64,000 bases of DNA from positions 124,001 through 188,000 of the forward strand of contig NZ_JACESV010000003.1 in assembly GCF_013911645.1 (NCBI RefSeq), written 5' to 3'. This document shows positions 33,335 to 41,551 of the stretch, piece after piece; position 1 is the stretch's first letter, and each line of letters starts with the position of its first letter. Both the position numbers and the translations under genes were made by a program. Below the pieces are notes generated by a model, which searched no databases, was not told the origin of the DNA, and was given only the letters and a program-made list of their open reading frames with translations. The DNA is from Allomuricauda sp. Lineage in GTDB: Bacteria > Bacteroidota > Bacteroidia > Flavobacteriales > Flavobacteriaceae.

Positions 33335-34604
33335 AATCCAATTCGTTGTTGAGTTGTTCAGCTTTGCGGCGAGAGGCAAAGTGAGCAAATAAGATCAGTG
33401 TACTACAAATACCTATAAAAGCCACGGCATACGTACCGTACACAAAAAAATTAAGCCACGACAAACTCGTCTGTCCAAAGTTTTTATAAAGCAGCACCAA
33501 AACGCTCCCCACATAACCAAAGGCATCGGCAATATAAATAAGGAAACCTGAATTCCCCTTTACCTTAAAGGTGGCAATAAAACGATCAAAAAATAGACAG
33601 TTGAACGGCACATAGCAAATATAGAGTCCAAAACCAGTACAAACCATCCATATAAAAGGGTCCAAAATCCCAACTTGGAACATTAGGGTGCTCACGGCCA
33701 AAACCACTGTTCCCAAAATAAGAAGCAAATGATAGGTAAGCAAGGCTTTAAAATTATCCTTGATGTAAAAAATGGCACCAATAATCAAGAGCACCACAAG
33801 GGCGATGATAATCTCTGAAGTTGAAAATACGGAAACGTCTCCACGGTACCCGATACTATCCCAAAGTTCACGGGCAAAGTTGTCCCTAAAATCCCGAAAT
33901 GCCGTCAAAAAAGTGTAAAACACTATAATGAGAAGCAAGGGGAACAAAAATTTTTTCACCAAATCCTTTCTTTCCCGGGCGGTCATGGGGATACGCTCCG
34001 TTCGGTTGGCAATATCCTCTGTAGTCGGCGGGGGAACGCGTTGCAACATAAAAGAGCACAACAAAAGAGGAACAAAAAACAGGGCTCCTGTAACTGAAGG
34101 CATCCAAAATTCGCCAACACCCCAAAATTGCATCACATATAACCCTACGGATTTCACCACACCGCTGGACACAATAAAGCTGGCAGACAACACCACGCCC
34201 AAAATATCGGTAAACCGCCTGCCCTCAATATAAGAAAAAACAATCCCCCAGATCATTCCCAAAGGAAAACCGTTGAGGAACATAAGAGGAATATTGTATG
34301 GCGCGGGCACCCAGGCAAAAAGCACTAAAGATACCTCAGCAAAAAAGATCAGGGAAATCAAATATATTAACCTACGTTTGGGCGTAAGCTCCGAGATGAC
34401 CTTGATTCCAACAAACTTGGAAAGAGCATAGCCCAACACTTGGGCAATGACCAGCAGTATTTTGTAATCGATCCCCATGAATGCCAGTCCATCAAAAGTG
34501 GCAACGGAGAAAGGCTTTCTAAAGGCGTACATACAAAAATAGGTGCCAAAGGCGGCCAAAGAGGCATGCAGGAGAAAGGTTACGTTGGATTGTTTTTTGG
34601 ACAT
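33327..34604 (-). CDS. DUF5690-type MFS transporter
   Basis: A 425-residue inner-membrane protein with about 12 hydrophobic helices. The N-terminus (FGTYFCMYAFRKPFSVATF) resembles both DUF5690 and the start of GlpT-like organophosphate transporters. It is first in a three-gene operon with the FAD oxidoreductase and PhnX-like hydrolase, the expected place for the inner-membrane importer of a phosphonate delivered by SusCD. Substrate is inferred from context only. Confidence 0.8.
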   Translation of the reverse strand: MSKKQSNVTFLLHASLAAFGTYFCMYAFRKPFSVATFDGLAFMGIDYKILLVIAQVLGYALSKFVGIKVISELTPKRRLIYLISLIFFAEVSLVLFAWVPAPYNIPLMFLNGFPLGMIWGIVFSYIEGRRFTDILGVVLSASFIVSSGVVKSVGLYVMQFWGVGEFWMPSVTGALFFVPLLLCSFMLQRVPPPTTEDIANRTERIPMTARERKDLVKKFLFPLLLIIVFYTFLTAFRDFRDNFARELWDSIGYRGDVSVFSTSEIIIALVVLLIIGAIFYIKDNFKALLTYHLLLILGTVVLAVSTLMFQVGILDPFIWMVCTGFGLYICYVPFNCLFFDRFIATFKVKGNSGFLIYIADAFGYVGSVLVLLYKNFGQTSLSWLNFFVYGTYAVAFIGICSTLILFAHFASRRKAEQLNNELDYG

Positions 34605-35172
34605 TGCAATGATGCATCAAAAAGTTTACAAATACTATATTTATTTTTCAAATAACTCACTTTTATTGAGAAAAACGGCTATTTCTAAGATTAAAAAAAC
34701 GTTAGTTTAAATGTAAAATGTTAACCCATAACAAATTTGAACTTGATTAAAACCACTAATCAACAGATTTAAGCGCATCTTCACTCAGTAATGAATAGGA
34801 TAATCCAAACTCCTAATTGAATTGTTGGATGGAAAAGCCTGACAAAGTATACTCCCTAGTAAAATTGAACATAGCAAAATATAAACAAACAGTTGTACAA
34901 CAAGCTTCCAAGACAAATCTTGAGTTTTTATGGTTCACTGTATCCGTCATATCCAATCCAAGCCCTGTAGTTTTTCCTTTTGGAAAGGACTGCCATGCTT
35001 TGATTGCAATCCCCTCGGCCACATACCGTGTTGAACAGCCAACATAATTCCATCAAATTGTGCCAACAATAAAGTGCGTTTACACCCCAGAGCATGCTCG
35101 ATTCTTCTTTTAAACTGATTTACAGAACTTTAAATAATCCATCCATTTGACCAAACAAACAAACAGCTGTGA
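34605..35172. other. Spacer with repeat copy B
   Basis: About 570 bases with no supported gene. The middle is the repeat copy at 34827-34951; the rest is AT-rich and shows no further structure that I can defend. Confidence 0.45.
34827..34951 (+). repeat. Dispersed repeat, long copy B
   Basis: TGGATGGAAAAGCC, then AGTATACTCCCTAG, TAAAATTGAACATAGCAAAA, ACAAACAGTTG, ACAACAAGCTTCCAAGAC and CTGTATCCGTC. It is the best match to copy A at 18630-18786, in the same orientation, and the two copies flank the whole phosphorus locus (18.9-34.6 kb). Confidence 0.6.
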
Positions 35173-35850
35173 TTGCATTTAATTTTAACTATTTGGATAC
35201 CTAACTTTGGGGCCCAATGGCACCTTATAATCCGTAAAAAGATAAAACGAACCTATAGAATCAGTAAATACATTTTTTACAAGGAGACGGTGGTAGATTA
35301 CCGGGAAACCTTTTGGTCCTTTGTAAGCTCATTCCTTGGAATGGCCTTGATCGGTTATGTACAAAGCCTCTACTTATTGCCACTTGAAAATGTTTTCCTG
35401 ATTGGTTCGTTCGGCGCTACCTGTGTATTGATTTACGGAACGGTCCATAGCCCTCTTGCCCAACCCAGGAATTTGATCGGCGGGCACCTAATATCGGCAT
35501 TGATAGGGGTAACCGTATATAAAGTAGTGCCCGAGCCCATCTGGATCAGTGCTCCATTGGCCGTTTCCTTATCCATTATCGCAATGCAGTACACCAAGAC
35601 CCTGCACCCTCCGGGAGGGGCCACTGCACTGATCGCTGTAATCGGAACGGAGCATATCAGGTCCCTCGGTTATCTCTATGCCTTGTTTCCCGTGCTGTCC
35701 GGAGTGCTTATTTTATTTGTCGTAGCTATTATCTGTAACAACATGACCCACCAAAGGAAATATCCATCGAACATCAATTTTTCAAACAGGGTCAAAGGTA
35801 TTGGCCTGCCCCTAAAAAAAACCTTCAAAAAACTACAAAGAAACCTGTAA
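35173..35850 (+). CDS. HPP family membrane protein
   Basis: Up to 225 residues with four to five hydrophobic helices and the family signature LHPPGGATALIAVIG (about residues 137-151). HPP proteins are integral membrane proteins, some linked to nitrite transport, mostly of unknown role. The only start in frame near the 5' end is a TTG at 35173; family members usually begin close to the IRKKIKRTYRISKYIFYKE segment (about residue 20), where no ATG exists. The start is therefore uncertain. It stands alone. Confidence 0.75.
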   Translation: MHLILTIWIPNFGAQWHLIIRKKIKRTYRISKYIFYKETVVDYRETFWSFVSSFLGMALIGYVQSLYLLPLENVFLIGSFGATCVLIYGTVHSPLAQPRNLIGGHLISALIGVTVYKVVPEPIWISAPLAVSLSIIAMQYTKTLHPPGGATALIAVIGTEHIRSLGYLYALFPVLSGVLILFVVAIICNNMTHQRKYPSNINFSNRVKGIGLPLKKTFKKLQRNL

Positions 35851-36720
35851 CGCACTGTTATAGGGTGCCCAACCTATATTATTTCCAATGGGTTCCAAAG
35901 CTTCTCCCACCAATTGCCCACATTAAAACAATGCGATAAAAATATTATCAGCCTTTATGTTCATTTCTCGTATACTTTCCCTGATTAATCGAATGCCGTA
36001 ATTTTTACCAGTGACCGGACCATGGCCAAAACTCGGGCCAATGCTCCCTTATCCTATCGTAGAAAGGGTCAACTCACCCCCAAGACCCTGTACTCCTTAT
36101 ATGCTTTTATACAATGGTAGCAGGCATCATATATTAAATCAGTACTCAGATTACTGGTATTCCCTTTAATTTTACTTATAGATAAATAGAAGTTTCCTTG
36201 AAAAAATCATTCTTGCACTAGTTGTCGTAGTAGGTTGTTGTCTAAAAAATGTTCTCCAAAACTAATGGTTCCTTCCAAAATCAAAACGGACAAAATACCT
36301 CTCGGATTCTATTGATTTCGCTTTGTCTTTATTGGAATGACTTAATTTAATCTTTCGATAATCTAGGAATTGAAACGTATTCCGATGGCTATGGAGGTAG
36401 CACAGAACGATACAATGACATATCAAGTTGAACCATGGGCCAAACCTGGCCGGGAAAGGTATAAATCGAACATTCATCAGCGATTTGTTTCATAACTTTT
36501 TTATCAGTTAATATACACTCCTATTTCCATGAATTTAAAATCAAAGAGGAGATTATAGTGTTTTGAGTTCTTTTACGGTAAAAAGCAAAAACTCTATTGA
36601 ATTTAGGAGAAATAACGTGCATGTGTTTAATGCATGGTATGTACTCTTCTTATTGATGAATTATAAAAAAGCAGCCTCTATATTGGTTATGTCTTGGACA
36701 TCAAATAAAGTTTCTTTATG
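35851..36720. other. Spacer, no gene supported
   Basis: About 870 bases. A 71-codon minus-strand frame at 36262-36477 has no recognisable features. No repeats of the dispersed family were seen here. It may include decayed coding DNA, but nothing can be named. Confidence 0.4.
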
Positions 36721-37239
36721 CTAGGGCATTAAGGAGTATGTAAAATCAATTCTTGTTTGGACCACAGTTCCTGTCACCTCTGTTACAGTGTAAATTTCTG
36801 AAAAGGTGAATTGAGAGGAATCCTCATTAAATTCCAGGACAGTGGTTTGCAAACTACAGGAAGATACCAGACTAAGGTTTTGAGACGTCAATTCCCATGT
36901 TCCTGTTGATGCAGCAATGTACTCACAATCTTCTTCATATTTCCCCAGTTCGTAAGCATACGACCTATCTTCCCCAAATGTATAAGAAGCATCTTTTTTA
37001 CATTCAGCGTATTGTGCAAACAGGTCAGTGGATGGGTTGTCCGTGTTATCATCGGTCAAATCCAATTCTTTGGCAGCTACAATTCCAGAAAGTACCCACT
37101 CCCCCACCAATGTTTGCTCATTGGCATTAAGGTCTCCCGTAAAATCTTCGGCACATTCCACCCCGTCATCCGAAGTACACGATAGAAGCATTACACCAAT
37201 ACACATCAAGATTCCAGCATTAAAAAGCTTTTCTTTCAT
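36721..37239 (-). CDS. Lipocalin-like lipoprotein
   Basis: A 172-residue lipoprotein with lipobox LLSC (about residue 21). The mature part has the LVGEWVLSG start typical of Bacteroidota lipocalin-like domains, then acidic loops, two conserved cysteine pairs (AECKKD, EEDCEY, SSCSL) and a final beta strand. Ligand unknown. It is divergent from the MarR gene at 37562. Confidence 0.7.
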   Translation of the reverse strand: MKEKLFNAGILMCIGVMLLSCTSDDGVECAEDFTGDLNANEQTLVGEWVLSGIVAAKELDLTDDNTDNPSTDLFAQYAECKKDASYTFGEDRSYAYELGKYEEDCEYIAASTGTWELTSQNLSLVSSCSLQTTVLEFNEDSSQFTFSEIYTVTEVTGTVVQTRIDFTYSLMP

Positions 37240-37561
37240 TTCGATTTAAATTTTATTGTTTAATAAATGATGGGCAAGAGCGCAAATGGTTGTGTGTGGA
37301 TTCCAAAAAATCCCTTGCCATAACTTCATCCAATTAAGACGGTCAATGTTCATAAACCGGTTTTAGGTCGAATTCACAAAATTGCCTTAGTTTTATAAAC
37401 AAGTATGCCCGATCAAGTGCTGAACACTTTTTCAAGTACAGTGATTCAGGTTTTTGAAGATTCTCAAAATCTACAAACCAAGAATCGGCACCTAACAATT
37501 TTTTATATATTTAATTGTGGTAAATTTGGTTTCTTTGTTAGGATCAACACTTCACTCATAA
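37240..37561. promoter_or_regulatory. Divergent spacer with MarR-gene promoter
   Basis: A 322-bp spacer. TAAATTTG at 37521-37528 on the + strand matches the TAnnTTTG -7 box, 33 nt ahead of the MarR-family ATG. No clear -33 element or palindrome was found. Confidence 0.45.
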
Positions 37562-38050
37562 ATGGATATCAATCACCCCAACATTCTTACCCTTATCCGA
37601 AAAATAATACGCTCAGTGGATATTGACAGCAAGCGTATCGAAAAAGAGTTTGGCGTAAGTATCCCACAGTTGCTCACACTTCAATTTTTAGAAACCCAAG
37701 AGGATTTTAAGGCTACCTCTACCCAAATCAAAAATCATTTGGAACTGAACGCAAGTACCGTGACCGGTATCATTAACCGTTTACTTTCAAAAGGCTTGAT
37801 TGCCAAATCGCCCAACCCCAAGGACGGGCGCGGCTATTATATTGTTTTAACGGCAAAGGGCAGCCAACTTTTAAGAAAATCCCCGGTCACCTTACAAGGA
37901 AAAGTCACCAAAAAAATTGAATCCCTGTCCAATGATGAAACAGATACCTTATATAAAGGTGTTGGTTTATTAATACAGCTTTTGGAAGCCGAAAACTTGG
38001 ATGCTGCCCCACTTATTACATTATGTGACGACCTGTCCAAAAACCAATAA
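37562..38050 (+). CDS. MarR-family transcriptional regulator
   Basis: A 162-residue winged-helix regulator with the MarR core: ATSTQIKNHLELNASTVTGI as recognition region (about 58-77) and the wing KSPNPKDGRGYYIVLTAKG (about 92-110). The ligand is unknown. It precedes the second SusC gene by 131 bp in the same direction, with a large imperfect inverted repeat between them, and is the obvious candidate regulator of that locus. Confidence 0.88.
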   Translation: MDINHPNILTLIRKIIRSVDIDSKRIEKEFGVSIPQLLTLQFLETQEDFKATSTQIKNHLELNASTVTGIINRLLSKGLIAKSPNPKDGRGYYIVLTAKGSQLLRKSPVTLQGKVTKKIESLSNDETDTLYKGVGLLIQLLEAENLDAAPLITLCDDLSKNQ

Positions 38051-38071
38051 CACAATTTTCTTTAAGAATCT

Positions 38072-38108
38072 TCAGTAATACCGGATGACTTTCCGTATTT
38101 CTTACTGA
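38072..38108 (+). promoter_or_regulatory. Imperfect inverted repeat between MarR and SusC genes
   Basis: TCAGTAA (38072-38078) is inverted as TTACTGA (38102-38108), with inner partial pairing AATACCGG / CCGTATT. It lies 21 bp after the MarR stop and about 40 bp before the SusC -7 box, so it may be a MarR operator or a terminator with a weak T tail. Confidence 0.45.
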
Positions 38109-38146
38109 TTTCTCATCAAAATACTTTCTGATGAAACTATTTTCAA

Positions 38147-38154
38147 TAAATTTG
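38147..38154 (+). promoter_or_regulatory. Putative -7 box of the second SusC gene
   Basis: TAAATTTG, identical to the box ahead of the MarR gene, 27 nt before the SusC ATG. No good -33 match. Confidence 0.4.
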
Positions 38155-38181
38155 GGTTTTCTTAACAAAAAATATTGTTAA

Positions 38182-41100
38182 ATGAAGTTTATTGAAAAAA
38201 TAATCTTATTTACATTTTTCACAACATCTTTTGCAATAAATGTAAATGCCCAAGAACGAAAAATCACAGGAAATGTAGTTGATAGCAATGGTATTCCCCT
38301 AGCGGGAGCCAACGTTATCGAATACAAAACTACAAATGGAACCATTACGGATTTTGACGGAAATTTTACCATAACCGTCTCTTCAGAAAATCCGAAACTG
38401 CAAGTGAGCTATGTTGGCTTTAAACCCAAAACCATAAAAGTTGGTACAGAAAGTAATTATTCCATTCAATTGGAATTCGCTGCACAACTGGACGAAGTGG
38501 TCGTAACGGCACTTGGTGTAAAACGCGAGGAAAAAGCCTTGGGGTATTCCGTTCAAAAACTGGCCACGGACGAGGTAGCCAAGGTAAAAGCCACCAACTT
38601 TACCGACAACTTGGCGGGTAAGGTTTCCGGTGTTTTCATTACAGGATCTTCTGCCGGGCCTTCGGCTTCCTCAAACATCAATATTCGTGGTGCGGCATCC
38701 CTTTTAGGGAACAACCAACCCTTGTTCGTCGTCAATGGCATGCCCATAACCAACGACCTATACAGTTTTGACGATGGGCTCAATGGTTCCACCACCATTG
38801 ACTTTGGTAACGCTGCACAAAACATCAACCCAGACGACATTGAGTCCGTAAACGTGCTCAAAGGACCTGCAGCATCTGCCCTTTACGGTGCAAGGGCCGC
38901 AGACGGTGTTATTTTGGTCGAAACCAAGACGGGCGAAAATGCCAAGGGATGGGGAGTTGAAATCAATAACACCACAACCTTTTCCTCTATCCTGAAAATG
39001 CCCGATTTCCAAAACGAATATGGTTTTGGCGGGGGAGGTAAATATTCTTACTTCGATGGCACCAACTACATTGGCGAGAATGAGTACTACGAAGCCTACG
39101 GTGAAAACTGGGGACCTCGAATGAACGGTCAACTGATAAAACAGTTCAATTCCAATGGGGAAGCAGTTCCTTTTACCCCTGCCCCCGACAATGTTAAGGA
39201 TTTTTACCGAATGGGATCATCGATCATTAACAATGTAGCCATCAACAATTCCACTGAGGATTCCGATTTTAGGTTTTCGTATACCCGTTTGGACAAAGAA
39301 GGCATTATGCCCAACACCAACCTAAAACGAAACACTTTCCAAGTAAGTCTTGGAAAATCCATGTTCGACGACAAACTCCAGTTTAGGGCCAATGCCATTT
39401 ATGTAAATTCCTTTTCGGACAATATTCCCAATTCCGGTTACGATGAATCATCATCCGTGCAATACGGCTGGCTGTGGTACCCCAGACAGGTTGAAATAGG
39501 CGATTTGAGACAATATTGGGTGCCTGGCCAAGAAGGAGTCCAACAACGTTATGTAGAAAAAAGTTGGGTAAACAACCCTTGGTTCATCATTAACGAAAAC
39601 ACCAACTCCTTCCGAAACAACCGTATCATAGGAAACATAGAATTGAACTATGAGTTTACAGACCAATTTTCCATGCGCTTTAAGTACGGTGGCGATGTAT
39701 TGAGCGAAAGGCGCCAGTACAGGAGGACGCCCTCCACCAAAGCCGTCCTGCTGGGAAGCTATCGTGAGGATGAAATCACCTTTTCCGAAACCAATGCCGA
39801 AATTTTGTTCTCTTATCGCAGTAACCGGCAAAACGGGTCGGATTTCCAATACGATGTAAGACTAGGGGGAAACATTATGTGGCAACGCGCCAACTTTTTG
39901 GTGGCCAACAACCCACAGTTAAAATTGTTCGGTACAGATAATAGTATATACACTTTGGCCAATAACCGATCAGGAGTATTGACCGAATCACAAAAAACAA
40001 GAGTAGGTATCAACAGTGTATTTGGTACTGCTACTTTTTCTTATAAAAACTTTTTGTATTTGGATGCAACTGCAAGAAACGATTGGTCCAGTACTTTGGT
40101 AGACCCTGAAATTGGCAACGATGAATCCAGTTTTTCTTTTTTCTACCCTTCAGTTTCCCTTAGTGCCATTATTTCTGAAATGGCCGACCTTTCAAGTACT
40201 CCCATTTCCTTCTTAAAACTCAAGGCCAACTATGCCGAGGTAGGTAATGGAGCCCCACCTTACGCATTCGGAACCACATTTACCCCACAAGCAGCATTTG
40301 GTGGAAATTCCGTTTTTACGGCAAACCGTACAGTTACCGACCCTAACTTGACCAATGAGCGTACCCGCGCCTTCGAAGTTGGTGCCGACCTCCGCTTTTG
40401 GAACAACAGACTCCGCTTGGATGCTACATATTACAACATGTTGAGTTTTGATCAGGTAATTCGCCTGCCCGTTGCCAGTACAAGTGGTTACGATTTTAGT
40501 TTGACCAACGGCGGTTCCATTAGAAACAAAGGTATTGAAGTACTGTTGAGCGGAATTCCTGTGCAAAATGAAGATTTTACATGGGAAGCCACTTTGAACC
40601 TTGGTCACAACAGGGCTGTGGTAGAGAGTCTCCCCGATATTGTAACGAGTGGACGCTACTCTATAGTGGCAGATATTTTCCCTGGTGATGAGGGAGGTTC
40701 CGATCTGGAATTTGTTGCCGAGGAAGGAGAACTCTTTGGACAACTTTATGGACTTGGTTTTGTAAGACACCCGGAAACAGGTGAAATAGTTCACCAAAAT
40801 GGAGTTCCCATGATGACCCAAGAAAAAGTTTCAGCAGGATCCTACCAACCTGATTTGCGAGTAGGTCTTCAAAACACTTTTAGCTATAAAAACTTTGATT
40901 TTGGTTTCTTGTTCGACGGGCAATTTGGCGGTAAAATCTACTCTAGGTCCCACGCGCTTTACAACACAGGAGGTACCATCACCAACAACGACGACCCCAA
41001 CCTACCACTATCCACCTTGGACGGAAGGCAATCGTATTCTGTTTCATACGATGAAGCGGGAGAACCGGTGTACACCTTGGAAGATGCAGGAGGCGGTGTG

Positions 41101-41523
41101 GTTGGCCCTGGTCTAAATTGGGAAGACTCCAATGGCGACGGCGAAATTGATTTCGACACCGAAGTATCCGAAAACGATGTGGCCGTACAGCCCGGGGGAA
41201 TAGGTTATGCTGGTTATTTCTATCAATACTACGGAAATGGCTTCAACAGGGATAATATTGAAGCCGCCACCTACGATGCCACTTATGTCAAGCTAAGAGA
41301 AGTTAGTTTGGGATACAACATACCAAATTCCTTTTTGGACAAACTGGGCATTGTTAGTGCCAGGGTAGCATTGGTTGGTAGAAACCTTCTTCTGTTTTCC
41401 GATGTTCCAACAATCGATCCGGAAACTTTTTCCATCAGAAACGGAGTGTTTGTTCCCGGTTATGAAAGTCAACAGATATTCTCTACGAGAAACTATGGGT
41501 TCACCATAAATCTGTCCTTCTAA
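38182..41523 (+). CDS. SusC/RagA-family TonB-linked outer membrane transporter (second locus)
   Basis: A 1,113-residue transporter: signal peptide about 1-23, carboxypeptidase-regulatory-like domain about 25-112, TonB box-like DEVVVTAL, plug about 120-255 (NVLKGPAASALYGARAADG), barrel ending in an aromatic residue (TINLSF). It is a close relative in layout of the SusC at 27.4-30.6 kb. The partner SusD follows directly. No glycoside hydrolase is nearby; the next genes are a BCCT transporter and a stress protein, pointing to a small solute. Confidence 0.93.
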   Translation: MKFIEKIILFTFFTTSFAINVNAQERKITGNVVDSNGIPLAGANVIEYKTTNGTITDFDGNFTITVSSENPKLQVSYVGFKPKTIKVGTESNYSIQLEFAAQLDEVVVTALGVKREEKALGYSVQKLATDEVAKVKATNFTDNLAGKVSGVFITGSSAGPSASSNINIRGAASLLGNNQPLFVVNGMPITNDLYSFDDGLNGSTTIDFGNAAQNINPDDIESVNVLKGPAASALYGARAADGVILVETKTGENAKGWGVEINNTTTFSSILKMPDFQNEYGFGGGGKYSYFDGTNYIGENEYYEAYGENWGPRMNGQLIKQFNSNGEAVPFTPAPDNVKDFYRMGSSIINNVAINNSTEDSDFRFSYTRLDKEGIMPNTNLKRNTFQVSLGKSMFDDKLQFRANAIYVNSFSDNIPNSGYDESSSVQYGWLWYPRQVEIGDLRQYWVPGQEGVQQRYVEKSWVNNPWFIINENTNSFRNNRIIGNIELNYEFTDQFSMRFKYGGDVLSERRQYRRTPSTKAVLLGSYREDEITFSETNAEILFSYRSNRQNGSDFQYDVRLGGNIMWQRANFLVANNPQLKLFGTDNSIYTLANNRSGVLTESQKTRVGINSVFGTATFSYKNFLYLDATARNDWSSTLVDPEIGNDESSFSFFYPSVSLSAIISEMADLSSTPISFLKLKANYAEVGNGAPPYAFGTTFTPQAAFGGNSVFTANRTVTDPNLTNERTRAFEVGADLRFWNNRLRLDATYYNMLSFDQVIRLPVASTSGYDFSLTNGGSIRNKGIEVLLSGIPVQNEDFTWEATLNLGHNRAVVESLPDIVTSGRYSIVADIFPGDEGGSDLEFVAEEGELFGQLYGLGFVRHPETGEIVHQNGVPMMTQEKVSAGSYQPDLRVGLQNTFSYKNFDFGFLFDGQFGGKIYSRSHALYNTGGTITNNDDPNLPLSTLDGRQSYSVSYDEAGEPVYTLEDAGGGVVGPGLNWEDSNGDGEIDFDTEVSENDVAVQPGGIGYAGYFYQYYGNGFNRDNIEAATYDATYVKLREVSLGYNIPNSFLDKLGIVSARVALVGRNLLLFSDVPTIDPETFSIRNGVFVPGYESQQIFSTRNYGFTINLSF

Positions 41524-41551
41524 AAAATTGCATAAAATCACAAATGAAAAT

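Noticed and set aside
33335..33388. Longer N-terminus for the FAD oxidoreductase
   Set aside because: The FAD-binding strand begins four residues after the ATG at 33334; the extra residues overlap the transporter gene and have no role.
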